This document shows positions 1 through 10,120 of a stretch of DNA of 64,000 nt, piece by piece; the stretch's first letter is position 1; each line of letters opens with the position of its first letter. The notes under the pieces were generated by a model that saw nothing but the letters and a program-made list of their open reading frames with translations, was not told the DNA's origin and did not search any database. The translations under genes and the position numbers were made by a program. This DNA is from Oncomelania hupensis (Eukaryota; Mollusca; Gastropoda; Littorinimorpha; Pomatiopsidae), in NCBI GenBank assembly GCA_036898135.1, contig JBAHVR010000302.1, forward strand, positions 348,001-412,000, read 5' to 3'.

Positions 1-131
1 GGACTGGTTTGACACTGAGCGAAGCCATCAGGGCTGCTGAGGACAGAGAAAGATGGTGTATGCTGGTTAAACGATCATCTGTGGTGCCCCTACAACCTCC
101 GGGTTACGGGATAGGATAGGGATAGGATAGG
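1..131 (+). mobile_element. 3' end of R1 LINE (RTE-like), 5'-truncated or cut by window edge
   Basis: The sequence matches the last ~120 bases of the full-length R1 element at 37729-41077, covering the C-terminal codons after the zinc-knuckle-like WEDNIREW region. It ends in the family's GGATA repeat tail. It lies upstream of exon 678-758, so it is probably in an intron of the plus-strand gene. The left end is cut by the window. Confidence 0.9.
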
Positions 132-289
132 AAATAAAACTAACAACTGCCACATGAGTGAGCAGTGCAGCAACTGACCGTTTGGACTGAAAAACCAGGT
201 GTCGCTTAAGTGGCGATCTTTTCTTATATGTTGAGCAAATGAGCGAATCTCTGAGTTAGATCAAAGCCTTGGTGGTTCAGATTGATTGG

Positions 290-600
290 GTGTCCTTGTT
301 TAGCGCTTCACCACCTCTAAGAGCTGCTCGAGAGGCTGGTTGAAAACAGGATTTAACTCAAGCTGCACATGGAGCCAACTTGCTGCTTGATGCGCACCAT
401 CTAATGCCTCAGACAACTGGGCTATTTTCAAACGACTGAGGGAAATAGGACTTGCTGGGTGGTTTTTAATTGTTTATTGTTTTTATTCTGGCATTCGCGT
501 GTCTAAGACATGATCTTTTAATAAAAGTCAATGCGATGGTATGAATGCATGTACAGACTAGCCCTTGGTTTTTACTTTCGTATGACGGAGTTTACTGTGG
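290..600 (+). mobile_element. Diverged copy of repeat family Z
   Basis: It shares with 18738-19032, 25931-26176 and 48380-48630 a block containing AGAGCTGCTC, then a GATACAGGAT-like block, and further on a version of TCTAGGACATGAGCGTC followed by ACAGACTAG. The copy is old and patchy. The family has no coding capacity that I can see, and the boundaries are approximate. Confidence 0.5.
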
Positions 601-677
601 CGTCAAAGAATCCCGAATGTCGGGGACGTTATTGCATTATTGAATAATGATTTGCTGCATTTTTGATCTGTACACAG

Positions 678-758
678 GATGGTGCTGGTCTTGCGTGGTA
701 CTGGTATACACTGATCGGCCTTGCTTTGGCAGTTTATGGATTTTTTCTTATCTCTTTG
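678..758 (+). CDS. Internal exon of a membrane-protein gene (transmembrane segment)
   Basis: An acceptor (TGTACACAG) precedes 678 and a donor (GTATGT) follows 758. The 27 codons begin DGAGLAWYWYTLIGLALAVY and continue with GFFLISL, one hydrophobic membrane-spanning helix. Phase is 0 at both ends, and the next candidate exons at 1319-1351 and 2086-2280 are also phase 0. Together they give a 102-residue C-terminus: one helix, then a basic stretch (RYLRLKRWIKNLFG), then a polar tail. The positive charges right after the helix suggest a cytoplasmic C-terminus. I do not recognise the family. Earlier exons must lie left of the window. The acceptor is preceded by only a modest pyrimidine tract, so the exact start is inferred from phase and hydrophobicity. 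Confidence 0.6.
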
Positions 759-876
759 GTATGTATTCTCACCCTCCCCTCTCTTCTCTCTCTCTCTCCC
801 CTTCCCTTCTTTCTTTTTTCTGGATGATAATGCGTTATGTTGAATCTGATTTCAGAATAAAATGCATATAACATCC

Positions 877-954
<78 letters not shown>
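877..954. repeat. (AGT)n microsatellite, ~78 bp
   Basis: This is an uninterrupted run of AGT triplets in the intron between exons 678-758 and 1319-1351. Confidence 0.98.
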
Positions 955-1318
955 CTATAATTATTATTATGAATTAATTTAATTATACAGAGCACAGGCC
1001 AGCAGCAAGTGTATACCTAGTGCAGAATGGGTTCAATCCTGACACGATCAGCTGAACCATGGTCAACAGCACCTGGAGCAGGTCCACGAGCTGGAGGGGG
1101 TTCTTTATAATTAGTCTAAAATTTTTAAGTGAACTTGGGTGTACTTGTTAAAAATTGTTTAGTGTTTACTGTTTTTATGTTTAATTTAATTTTATTTGGG
1201 GGTTGGTGGTAAAGTGATTTAATGTTTGTATTAAAATTGTTTGCATGAAGGCAAGCAAAGCATACATCACATAGTTATACAGATCTGTTCAGAATTTGGT
1301 TGTGTTTTCTTTTTTCAG

Positions 1319-1351
1319 GCTATGGGGATTTCCAGATATTTGAGGCTAAAG
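1319..1351 (+). CDS. Small internal exon (11 codons) of the same membrane-protein gene
   Basis: A strong acceptor (TTTTCTTTTTTCAG) ends at 1318 and a GTTTGT donor follows 1351. Read in phase 0 it encodes AMGISRYLRLK, a juxtamembrane basic segment continuing directly from the helix of the previous exon. Alternative phasing (Y-G-D-F-Q-I-F-E-A-K) would splice to a different frame of the last exon and stop after 18 codons. Phase 0 is preferred because all three exons then agree and the last exon stays open for 64 codons. Confidence 0.55.
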
Positions 1352-2085
1352 GTTTGTATAGGCAGCAATGTATTACAAACCAACATTGTTATAAGTCTTT
1401 TTAATATGTGTGTGTATTTATGTTTGTCTCTCTTTAACCATGTTTTTTTAATACTTTGATGTGAGGTTTGTTATTAATTATTATGATGTTTAACATGTTT
1501 TATCTCATGTTTTTGTACCATATAATATTGTTTAAATATTTATCCTTGTTAGATGCGATGTTTGTATTATTTCTTACGATGTTTAACTGTTTTATCTCAT
1601 AATGTTGTACCATATTGTTTTAATATTTATTCTTGCGAGAGTATGTGTGTCTGTAAGTGTGCGAGCGCTTACAGCAAGCTTTAAGTTTGGTTTTTGCACT
1701 ATAAAAATTAAATAATAATTATTGTAATATTACATTCATTTTGAAAAAAAATTTCCCAGAATTTTCTGTTCAGTTAAATTCAATATTTTTGTTGCTTTTA
1801 ACATCGACTCATACTGTGTGTCTTGAATTAATGTGTCATGTGAGATGCATGCCCATTATACATTTTTTTGTGTTATTGAAGAGTGTTTTAGAACAAATTC
1901 ATTAAATCTCATTCTCATGTGTGGTCATTAAAATATGTGATAAATAAATAGATGTTAAGAAAGAGATTAAAAAGAAAAATAACTCTCAATGTAAAAACCC
2001 ACAATTAAAAACTTTTATAGGTTTATGTAAAACATTGGCCAAGTAAATAGATCTTGTTATTAATTTTATATTACTTTTATTGCAG

Positions 2086-2280
2086 AGGTGGATAAAGAAT
2101 CTGTTTGGCTGCAACGTTTTGAGCGTGAATGCAGAAATTGAACGACGTCTGCATTTGTCGTATCCTCTGCTCAACGATAACGTCCCTCTGTTGGAGGCCA
2201 GCACCAGTGAAGACGACAGCAGGCCTGCACAGCACATCCACTTCAGTGCCAGTGGGGCCTCATTACAGCCCCAAGTATAA
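2086..2280 (+). CDS. Last coding exon of the membrane-protein gene
   Basis: The acceptor is TTACTTTTATTGCAG, ending at 2085. The exon encodes 64 residues from RWIKNLFG to SLQPQV and then TAA. Visible features are a basic amphipathic start, a possible dileucine signal (NVPLLE) and an acidic serine patch (STSEDDSR) that looks like a casein-kinase-2 site. This suits a cytoplasmic tail. No known domain is recognised. The 3' untranslated region may run to the AATAAA at 3083-3088; a SINE at 2819-3040 would then lie inside it. Confidence 0.65.
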   Translation, partial: RWIKNLFGCNVLSVNAEIERRLHLSYPLLNDNVPLLEASTSEDDSRPAQHIHFSASGASLQPQV

Positions 2281-2818
2281 AGCTGAACAGAGAGTGAATT
2301 GTATGTGAAATATGTAACAAAGGTCGTTTGAAAGCTTTGCCATCTTTTATTCTGTCTGGAAATTAATAACAGCGTATCTTCCTGATAAGGTAAAAGGAAA
2401 CAAAATTGACATTTTTTCAAGATAGTTTGCTTGTCGTTGCGGTGGAAAAATGCATATTAACATCTCCGCTATGGATTGTATTATGATACCCAGAAAATGT
2501 GTTAGGATTGTTGTGAGCCCGTGTTAGGTGTGAGATAAATGTGTATTCTATGTTTTCTTTAATGGGATAATTTATTATTATTTTTATTTATTGAAATCTT
2601 TTTTTGAGGGAGGAGAGGGTGGGGGGGGGGGGGGCAGAGGAGTGGTGTGGGTGTGTTTGTGTGTCCAGTATGTCTAATGGTGAAGACATTACATTTTGAA
2701 CAACTTGCTTGAAACTCAGTAGGGTTGCTCAAAGAATGTATATATATGTGGTATAGAATTTATCAAAATAACGTAATGGATAAGGGTATCAACATGTAAC
2801 CAACCATGCAAGGGAAGT
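2281..2818 (+). other. Probable 3' UTR, no other gene seen
   Basis: This AT-rich stretch follows the TAA at 2278-2280. It contains a G-run at 2622-2635 and GT-rich sequence. No open frame or repeat family is recognised. Confidence 0.4.
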
Positions 2819-3040
2819 TGTGCTGTAGCTCAAGTAGAAGAGCGTTCGCTTGGCACACCGATGACCCAGGTTCGAATCCCGTTGTGGGCGAAATTAAGAA
2901 GTGTCAATTTTTAATTGTGCAGTTTAGCAGTATGAATGCTCTGGTCCAGTGTTGATTTAGGTCTTGTTCCCTGGAATGGTTATCCCCATGTGCCATATCG
3001 CCAAAGACATTAAACCTTAATGTTCATTCTGTCAGGAGGA
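2819..3040 (+). mobile_element. tRNA-derived SINE, copy 1
   Basis: The tRNA-like head has an A-box region (TGTAGCTCAAGTAGAAGAGC) and a perfect B box (GGTTCGAATCC). The body carries GGTCCAGTGTTGATTTAGGT and GCCATATCGCC, and the 3' end matches ACGTTAAACTTCAATGTT. The same order is present at 31675-31910 and 47701-47930, and without its A box at 45807-45975. Confidence 0.85.
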
Positions 3041-3526
3041 GACCTTTTCAAGGTTATGGCATCAACAGGTCAGAGGCCGTAGAATAAAACTGAGATTCTA
3101 AAGAATTAAATAGTAAGAGTGATGCTGTCGAGAGAGAGAGGAAGGGAGGGAGGGAGAAAATATCTATTGTGTGATAAGAAGAGAAGCGACAGTACATGGA
3201 AAGGCAGAGAGAGAGAAGCAGAAAGGGGGAGAAAGAGAGGCCTGTTGTTTGTACCATAGTGGTTTTCGTGTGGCCTGTTTTGTTTGTTTTCTACCTATAT
3301 TATTTCCCGGAAACCCCAAGTCTTATGACTGAAGTTTTTAATATCTTATAAATGTGGTATAATAGTTTGGATATTTAAATTTTGCAAGACTGTGATCATC
3401 TCATTCATGTGATTGCATTGATTTTTTATTTTTTTTGCTGGCTAATAGCTATAACTCAGCACAACTGTTGAGAAGTACATTAGGTATAATATGGGTTTTT
3501 ACATTTACATGTTGTCCATAGTTATA
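3041..3526. other. No gene seen; purine-rich stretch
   Basis: This holds GA/GGGA-rich low-complexity sequence (about 3128-3240) with an AATAAA at 3083-3088 that could end the upstream gene. Nothing else is recognised. Confidence 0.5.
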
Positions 3527-3866
3527 TATCGTCGGTGTCCATTCAAAACCTCGTAACTCCGAAAAAGTAGTTTTTGCAATCTTTTCATGGTTATGTCCCT
3601 TGAATTTTTGCGCATTTTTTATCACAAGCTCGGAATTCATAGCTCAGTTAGAAAGCATCAGTAATACAAAATATCAAAACCTCGTATGTCCCAACAGGTC
3701 AAACGATTTATATCAAAATCTCGTATCTCACTTACGAGGTTTTTATCATTTGGAATAAATTTCTAAAACCTTGTAACTCAACTTACGAGGTTTCATTCAA
3801 ATAAATGACGCGCTAAGAAGTTGAGTTGACGTCACTTACGCGGTTTTTGTTATTGCCATCGTGGAA

Positions 3867-3903
3867 ATGTCAGCTGCTTCTGGTCAGTTTTTTCTACATT
3901 TTG
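3867..3903 (+). CDS. Possible first exon of a vestigial two-exon ORF in the TIR element
   Basis: The ATG at 3867 opens a 37-nt exon (MSAASGQFFLHF plus one base) ending at a consensus donor, GTGAGT. It can be spliced in phase to 7400-7515. The joined product would be 50 residues and I do not recognise it. It may be what is left of a transposase gene after internal deletion. The LINE at 4133-7140 lies in the putative intron. Confidence 0.25.
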
Positions 3904-4662
3904 GTGAGTACTGATGATACATGTTGTCATTTTATTCAATCATGATTTCTTCTAGATTGATATCGTCCAGATCTTCTCCATATTACTCTTCAGGAATAAA
4001 CGAACAGGCACGTTATATCACACTCTGTGACTAAATCTGACACTGAATGAGTGCAGTCAAAGGCATACTGTGGCATAATTCAAAATAATTTACAAAATAC
4101 AGAATAATATTGTGTGTTTTTAGTTTTTAGTTTAATGCCCGTCACCCCTGCCAGGGTATGGGCCGCCAACAACAGCTCTCCAGAGTCCTCTGTCCTATGC
4201 CATTCTTTCTAAATGACTCCAGGTGTAAGCCCATCTTGGTGGTGTCGGCCTCGAGGTCGCGTCGCCAGGTGTTCCTTGGACGTCCTCTCTTTTGCTTTCC
4301 CTGGGGGTTCCACTTCAGCGCTTGCCTGGTGACGTTCGTCGCTGGTTTGCGTAGGGTATGCCTTATCCAGCCCCATCTCCTTTTCCTGATTTCATCTTCA
4401 GCAGGGAGTTGGCGGGTCCTTTCCAAAGGTTGGTGTTGCTGATGGTGTCGGGCCAGCGGATCTGGGGAATCCTTCTGAGGCAACTGTTGATGAAGGACTT
4501 TACTTTTTTATGATGGTCTTGGTTGTCCTCCATGTCTCTGCTCCATACAGTAAGACTGAATTCACATTGGAGTTGAATACCCGTATCTTGGTGGCCAAAG
4601 ACAGCTCTCTGGAGGTCCAGATGTTCTTGAGCTGAATGAAGACAGCTCTTGCTTTGCCGATC

Positions 4663-5388
4663 CTAGCCTTCCGCATCTGTGCCGCCCTGCTGATCAATGA
4701 TGCTACCCAGGTAGGTGAAGGACTGCACTTCTTCCAAGGGACTTCCATTCACGATGACTGGTTCGGTACTGATGGAGTTGATCTTCAGGATCTTGCTCTT
4801 GTCCTTGTGGATGTTGAGGCCGACCTCCGACGATGTGGCCGCCACTGCATTTGTCTTCTCTAGCATCTGCTGTTGGCTATGGGAAAGAAGAGCAAGGTCG
4901 TCAGCGAAGTCCAGGTCCTCGAGCTGGTTCCACAGAATTTCATATTCGTTCCTACTTTCCCTGGTGGACATCTTCATAACCCAATCTGTGGCGATGAGGA
5001 AGAGGAAAGGTGACAACAAGCATCCTTTTCGGACTCCAGTTTTCACCTGGAAGTTGTCTGTGAGCTGTCCGCCATGGATAACTCTGCAGAACATGCCGTC
5101 ATAGGAGTTCCTGATCAGATTGACCATCTTGGTCGGGATGCTGTAGTGTCGAAGGAGCTTCCAGAGGGTATTTCGATCCACGCTGTCAAACGCCTTCTCA
5201 TAATCGACGAAGTTGATATACAATGGCGAGTTCCATTCCAGGGACTGCTCCACGATAATGCGGGGCGTTGCTATCTGGTCCGTGCAGGATCTATTCTGTC
5301 GGAAGCCTGCCTGCTCGTCTCGTAACTGTGGGTCGACAGTATCCTTCATCCTTTCCAAAAGGACCCGGTTGAAGACCTTCCCAGGCAC
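4663..5388 (-). pseudogene. Reverse-transcriptase fragment of LINE R2
   Basis: This 241-codon open stretch carries RT motifs in order: EQAGFRQNRSCTDQI, the YEKAFDSVDR catalytic aspartate block, GVRKGCLLSPFLF and the FADD active-site box (LDFADDLALLSH), then FTYLGS. A frame change near 4750 moves the thumb (SRAAQMRKARIGKARAVF...) to another frame, so the protein is not continuous. The conserved residues show what it was; the breaks make it a pseudogene. Confidence 0.9.
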
Positions 5389-6049
5389 AGATAGAAGTGT
5401 GATGCCCCTGTCCCTGTAGTTGTTACAGTTGCTGAGGTCACCTTTCTTGGGAAACTTGATCAGGTAACCTTCCTTTCAGTCTGCCGGAACATCTTCCTCC
5501 CAGATCCTCTCAAAGAGTGGGTACAGCATCTCCACTGATGCTTCCAAGTCCGCTTTTAGAGCCTCTGCTGGGATATCGTCTGGTCCAGCGGCCTTTCCGT
5601 TCTTCATCAGGGTGATGGCCTTCTTGATCTCTTCCATGGTCGGTTTCTCGCAGTTGATTGGAAGATCCACATTGGCTGGTTCAATGACTGGGGAATTCGT
5701 TGGTGCTGGTCTATTCAAAAGTTCATCAAAGTTTTCAGCCCATCTGTTCAACTGCTGGTCTATACTGTTTATGGTGTTTCTCTGCTTGTCCCTAACAGGT
5801 CTTTCTGGTTTGCTGAACTTTCCGGAGAGTCGCTTAGTGGTGTCGTACAACTGTTTCATATTGCCGCTGTACGCTGCCTGTTCCGCTTTAGCCGCCAGTC
5901 CATCCACGTAGGCCTTCTTATCTTTTTTTATGTTTCTTTTCACTTCTCTATGGGCTCCTGTGTAGTCTTCTTGGGCCTTGGCCTTAGCTGCTCTGGTTCT
6001 GCTGTTGTTGACTGTTGCCTTCCTCTTCTTTCTTTCTTCTATCTTGACC

Positions 6050-6121
6050 CAGAAAGTCTCCTCTCTGAAAATCCTTACCGGGAAGAGAGGGGACTATAAA
6101 CTGATTAAATAAATATAAAAA
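6050..6121 (+). mobile_element. 72-bp micro-insertion of family W in LINE R2
   Basis: A perfect 10-bp duplication TATCTTGACC flanks it (6040-6049 and 6122-6131). The core is a stem-loop, CCTCTCT paired with AGAGAGG, followed by GGGACTATAAAC and an AT-rich tail. The same core is inserted at 20729-20794 with its own target duplication. It looks like the extreme 3' end of a retroposon. Confidence 0.85.
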
Positions 6122-6299
6122 TATCTTGACCAAGGGCTCTGCTGTGATCCACTCTTTCTGTTGATGTTTCTTTGGCCCCACAACTTCTTGGCTTGACGAT
6201 CTTAGTGTCTCTTTCACTTTCTGCCACCTGTTGAGTACACTGTCTTCTTCTTCTTCAAATAATTCCTGAAGCACTTCGCACCTGTTCCTTAGCGCCAGA

Positions 6300-7132
6300 C
6301 TAAACTGTTCTTTTGTCTTTGGGTCTTTCAGAAGGATGATGTTGTACTTCATTCTTCTGCCTGACGAATGTCCTCTTCAACTTCAGCTTCAGTTTCGCCA
6401 CCACCAAGTGATAGTCGGACGCCACGTCTGTTCCTCTACTCACTCTAACGTCTTGCAGGGATCTTCGGAATTTCTTGCTAATGCAGATGTGGTCGATCTG
6501 GTTCTCTGTCGCATTGTCTGGAGACACCCATGTACTCTTGTGGATCCGCTTGTGAGGAAAGATGCTGCCTCCGATGACTAGGTTGTTGAGTGCACACAGA
6601 TCCGCAAATATCTCTCTATTCTCATTCATTACTCCTAAGGCGTAGGTGCCCATAACTGGTTCGTATCCGGTGTTGTCAGACCCAATCTTGGCATTGACAT
6701 CTCCCATGAGGATGGTGATGTCCTTGTCTGGGTAGGTCTCAAGGATCTTCTGTAGTCTGCTTTAGAAATGGTCTTTAACATCCTCTTCCCTGTCGTTCGG
6801 TGGAGCATAGCACTGGACAAGGTTCATCTTGATCTTCCTCATCTTGGTACGGAAGGATGCTGTGATGATCCTGGGGCCATGGGCCTCCCATTCTATAAGT
6901 GCCCTCTGTGCCTGATTGGACAACATAAATCCTACTCCCTGCGTGTGGGGTGCATCGTTTTCTTCGTGCCCGGAATACAGCAATAGTTCTCCTGTCATCA
7001 GTCGCCTTTGTCCAGCTTGGGTCCATCGTGTCTCGCTGATGCCTAACACGGGCAGGTCATTATTCCTCATCTCAGTTGCTACCTGTGCCGTCTTTCCTGA
7101 TTCGTACTTGGTCCGAACATTCCATGTGCCGA
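6300..7132 (-). pseudogene. APE endonuclease remnant of LINE R2
   Basis: Two frames are needed. Residues from 7070 read MRNNDLPVLGISETRWTQAG, with the catalytic glutamate in SETRW, and CYAPPND. From 6707 the frame shifts to MGDVNAKIG (the GDxN metal site) and SDYHLVVA, where the usual SDH has become SDYH. At least one frameshift lies near 6760. These are the standard exonuclease-endonuclease-phosphatase landmarks of LINE endonucleases. Confidence 0.85.
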
Positions 7133-7137
7133 TGGTG

Positions 7138-7345
7138 GTTCATTTAGGCTTATGTTATGGTAATAAATGTTCATTTAGACATATGGTAGTAAACGTTCAT
7201 TTATTATGGTAATAAAAGTCCAGTTAAACTGTTACGGTAATAACAGTTAATTAAGACTATTACGTTAATGAAAGTTAATTTAGACTATTATGTTATGGTA
7301 ATAAAAGTTCATTTAGACTGTTATGTTATGTTATGGTAATAAAAA
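7138..7345. repeat. Imperfect tandem repeat, unit ~35-45 bp
   Basis: Units contain GTTATGGTAATAAAAGTTCA followed by TTTAGACT, repeated about five times with drift. It lies directly beside the 5' truncation point of LINE R2. Confidence 0.75.
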
Positions 7346-7399
7346 CTTCACATAAGTGTCATGTATTACTTAGCTTACATCTTATAATTCATTTCACAG

Positions 7400-7515
7400 G
7401 AAATTTCCGAGAAAGGACTTTGTGCTACTTTAAGTACAGGGCTTGTACTGGTCAGAAGGACATTATTATGTCAGTGATGAATGCAACAACGCGTTCATTG
7501 ATTGCTGGGTGTTAA
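7400..7515 (+). CDS. Possible last exon of the vestigial ORF in the TIR element
   Basis: The acceptor TTTCACAG ends at 7399. The exon reads (G)NFRERTLCYFKYRACTGQK and onward to SLIAGC and TAA, in phase with the exon at 3867-3903. An AATAAA lies downstream at about 7586. The product is short and unrecognised, so the assignment is weak. Confidence 0.25.
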
Positions 7516-7970
7516 GTGTTAATCTATCAATGGCCTATTAGCCTATTTCAATTTTGTAAAGACAAGGGTTGTGTCTGCATTATTGAATAAAACAACATTG
7601 ACAATGTTTTCAACTGCATTTTTCGGTCTTTTATTTTGTATTAATGTTTCCTTTGTTGTTTGCTATTGTGACTAATCCTTATAACTTGCAACTTCAAGCT
7701 CAAGCAAAACAGTCAAAACCTCGTAAGTTGCACCTTCCAGCTCATACAAAATAGTAAAAACCTCGTATGTGAACATTTTTGTCTATTACTCAAACAAGCA
7801 TGCGCTCTTAATCTTGTCACTATTACTGCCAAATTTCCTGTTCAATACTGAATGCAAATTATACTAAAACCATTTGTTTTGGTGACACCTGATTTTTTAA
7901 AACAGTTTTTTTCATTTTTCTCAAAACTGTATTTTGGGACATACGAGGTTTTGAATGGACACCGACGATA

Positions 7971-9880
7971 TGCAATATATCATCGTTTTCACTCTCATCA
8001 TTAACACCATTATCATCAGCAGCATCATCATTATCATCATCATCATTATTATCATCATCATCATCATCATCACCATCATCTTCACCACCATTTATTTTAG
8101 TGTCTCTAGAGTTCCTAATATATGATTGGTTGTTATTTGGGCATTTTTTGTAATGTTTAGTTTTTATTAGCTATTAGTTTATTAACTATTAGCTGCACTG
8201 ATAGATATATTTTTTTTTGGAATTTAAGTTTTTTTTTAAATTATTTTTTGTGTAATCTTGTGATATATATGGTGTATATTTTGACCTACATATGTGAGTG
8301 CAAGCACACCATTTATAGTGTTTAAAAAATGTATAGTTCTTGCTGTCAGTCAACCTCTTTAATATTTATTTATTGACTTTAAATGCCAGTCTAACTGCGC
8401 CTTTAGCAAGCACACGATACTGTTTGGTTGTAGTAGACTGATGTTACTCGGCACAGCATTATTTATGTAAAAGAAAATATTTAAAGGGCTATAAACAATC
8501 GTACATTTTAATCGCAATTTTAATTTTAGAAATTAATCCAATCCAATGTATATTTGTATAGCGCACACACCCATGCAGCAGACGTGCTTGAGACATTTAC
8601 TAAATACTATACAACATATTAACAGCTACTTTGGTTCATGTTTAATAATACCTTTTATTTTTAGTTTAATTCTGTTTCTGTACTTTCAGATCTGAATGAT
8701 TTTCCTCTATTCTCGATGAACAAGATGATCTGAAGCTGTGTACAAAATATGAGATTTTGAAATATTTATGGATATTCAAATATGTTTTGTTTTGTGGTAT
8801 TTCAAAGTTTATTTTTAATTGCGTTGGCACTGTATTGTTTTTGTTGTCGTGTGGTTCATTTACAAGTGGCGTTAGATAGTCATGTTGAGTTCATGTGGAA
8901 TCTGACTGGCAAAACATTGTTTTATGTATTGTCCACTTTTGTGAACTTTTCGAAGACACATGGATTTCATTGCACTACAGTTGTAACCACTTTTCCGGTA
9001 TCTGCAATTTTATCAGTGGAGCCAATCTACGTATTGTTTAAAAGGTCTACAATTTCATGATCGCGTTATTTATAGGCATTTCTAATATTTTCCAAAGTTC
9101 TTATTTTTTATTTCTTTATGTGTTGTGAATTTAGTTATAAACAAAGATGACTTTTGCAATGTGAATGGCTTTCATAGACTACAAGAAGATGAGACAGAGA
9201 GCTGAAAACCTAAGGAGATGAAACACAGAAGATTAAAAAGTTTTCTATATATGGGTTTCATTAAAACCTTTTTTAGAAGTTACAAGTCAGCTATTTACTG
9301 TGGATAACTGTTCTTAATGTTTTGGTAGTGTATCTGAAATACAATTGGGTGCAGAAAGTAACGAAACTGAAGTCAAATTAATACTTGTTTTAAATGTGAC
9401 GAAGTTGCCCAAACTAAAAGTAGAGAAGGAAAACATTTTACCAAACCTGCAGTGGCTGTAATTTTAGCATCATAGGTAGGCATAATGCTAGCAATCATGT
9501 ACATCAAAGGGCAAGATGCATCTTGTGAAACAGAATAGCTTTAATTTTGCTATGGACACTTTTTTGTTTTTTTTACTTCCATGTTTTGAGATGCATATTT
9601 TAGTTTTGTTTTTGCCTAGTTAATTTGTTTAATACCACAAACTCTTGAGTCTTCTGTGAGTAAAAAAAAAAAAAGTTTAAATGTAAATGAAGATACAGCT
9701 AGGGCTAAAGGCAAGCTAGTCCTGAGCACAGTGATATTATTGTTTTACAACTCTTAACTTCGACACAGAGATATTACATGTGACTGTATTTTTTTTCCGT
9801 CAACCTGATTATGATACTCTTCCAACTGGTTTTGATATATGGGGTACTCTTCATTGTTGTTTTGATATATGAAATACTCT
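7971..9880. other. Intergenic, no gene supported; (ATC)n at ~8005-8095
   Basis: An ATC/CAT-rich microsatellite lies at 8005-8095, and a short TATAGCGCACACAC repeat-like stretch at about 8556. The 92-codon open frame at 8782-9060 has no supporting features and sits in AT-rich DNA, so it is not called a gene. Confidence 0.5.
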
Positions 9881-9884
9881 GTAA

Positions 9885-10120
9885 CCCTTTCACTGCCAGC
9901 TGTCCGCTAACACAGATAATCCCAGTGCCAGCTGTCCGGAAACGCAGATAGTGTTTGCGCACCTACACGTAATTCAACGTCAAATATTGACTACAGTCTG
10001 TGTAGGGCTGAGCGCCGAAGTTGCATTTCAGCGACTGGGTCCCATGGGAGACAACGCCGACTAGTGGTATTGTTGCAGAAATGTGTGAATGCACTTGGCC
10101 CTACATGAGCGGTGAAAGGG
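9885..10120. mobile_element. piggyBac-type MITE, 236 bp
   Basis: The ends are inverted: CCCTTTCACTGCC on the left and GGTGAAAGGG on the right (reverse complement CCCTTTCACC). The flanks are GTAA and TGAA, consistent with a decayed TTAA target. There is no coding capacity. The element sits between two copies of a TTTTGATATATGAAATACTC-like flank. Confidence 0.55.

Larger units (their letters stand above)
4133..7140 (-). mobile_element. Degenerate APE-type LINE (family R2), 5'-truncated, nested in the TIR element
   Basis: Read on the minus strand it runs from the endonuclease start (GTWNVRTKYESGKT at ~7130) through endonuclease, reverse transcriptase and a C-terminal region ([20 protein letters not shown]) ending at 4142. 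The copy is broken by several frame changes and a 72-bp insertion at 6050-6121. It begins exactly at the endonuclease, so it is 5'-truncated. It differs clearly in protein from R1 and is a second LINE family. The clade is not certain; the C-terminal [10 protein letters not shown] block is common in invertebrate LINEs. Confidence 0.9.
3529..7968. mobile_element. TIR DNA transposon with AAAACCTCGTA subterminal repeats, carrying a nested LINE
   Basis: The left end begins TCGTCGGTGTCCATTC followed by AAAACCTCGTA; the right end is the exact reverse complement (about 27 bp). TA flanks both sides (3527-3528 and 7969-7970), as for a 2-bp TA target duplication. The 11-mer AAAACCTCGTA, or its reverse, recurs about ten times near the two ends (around 3547, 3676, 3717, 3733, 3770, 3784, 3838, 7712, 7750 and 7942), several as head-to-head pairs. 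Subterminal repeats like these are typical transposase-binding sites. About 3 kb is a LINE inserted at 4133-7140, leaving roughly 1.4 kb of its own sequence. No transposase domain is recognised, so the copy is probably non-autonomous. The superfamily is not assigned. Confidence 0.8.

Noticed and set aside
4158..7212. Several plus-strand open frames of 60-130 codons
   Set aside because: They are antisense shadows of LINE R2, whose minus strand carries the recognisable endonuclease and RT motifs.
8782..9060. 92-codon plus-strand frame with a hydrophobic start
   Set aside because: AT-rich surroundings, no splice or promoter support, and no family resemblance; the length is expected by chance.
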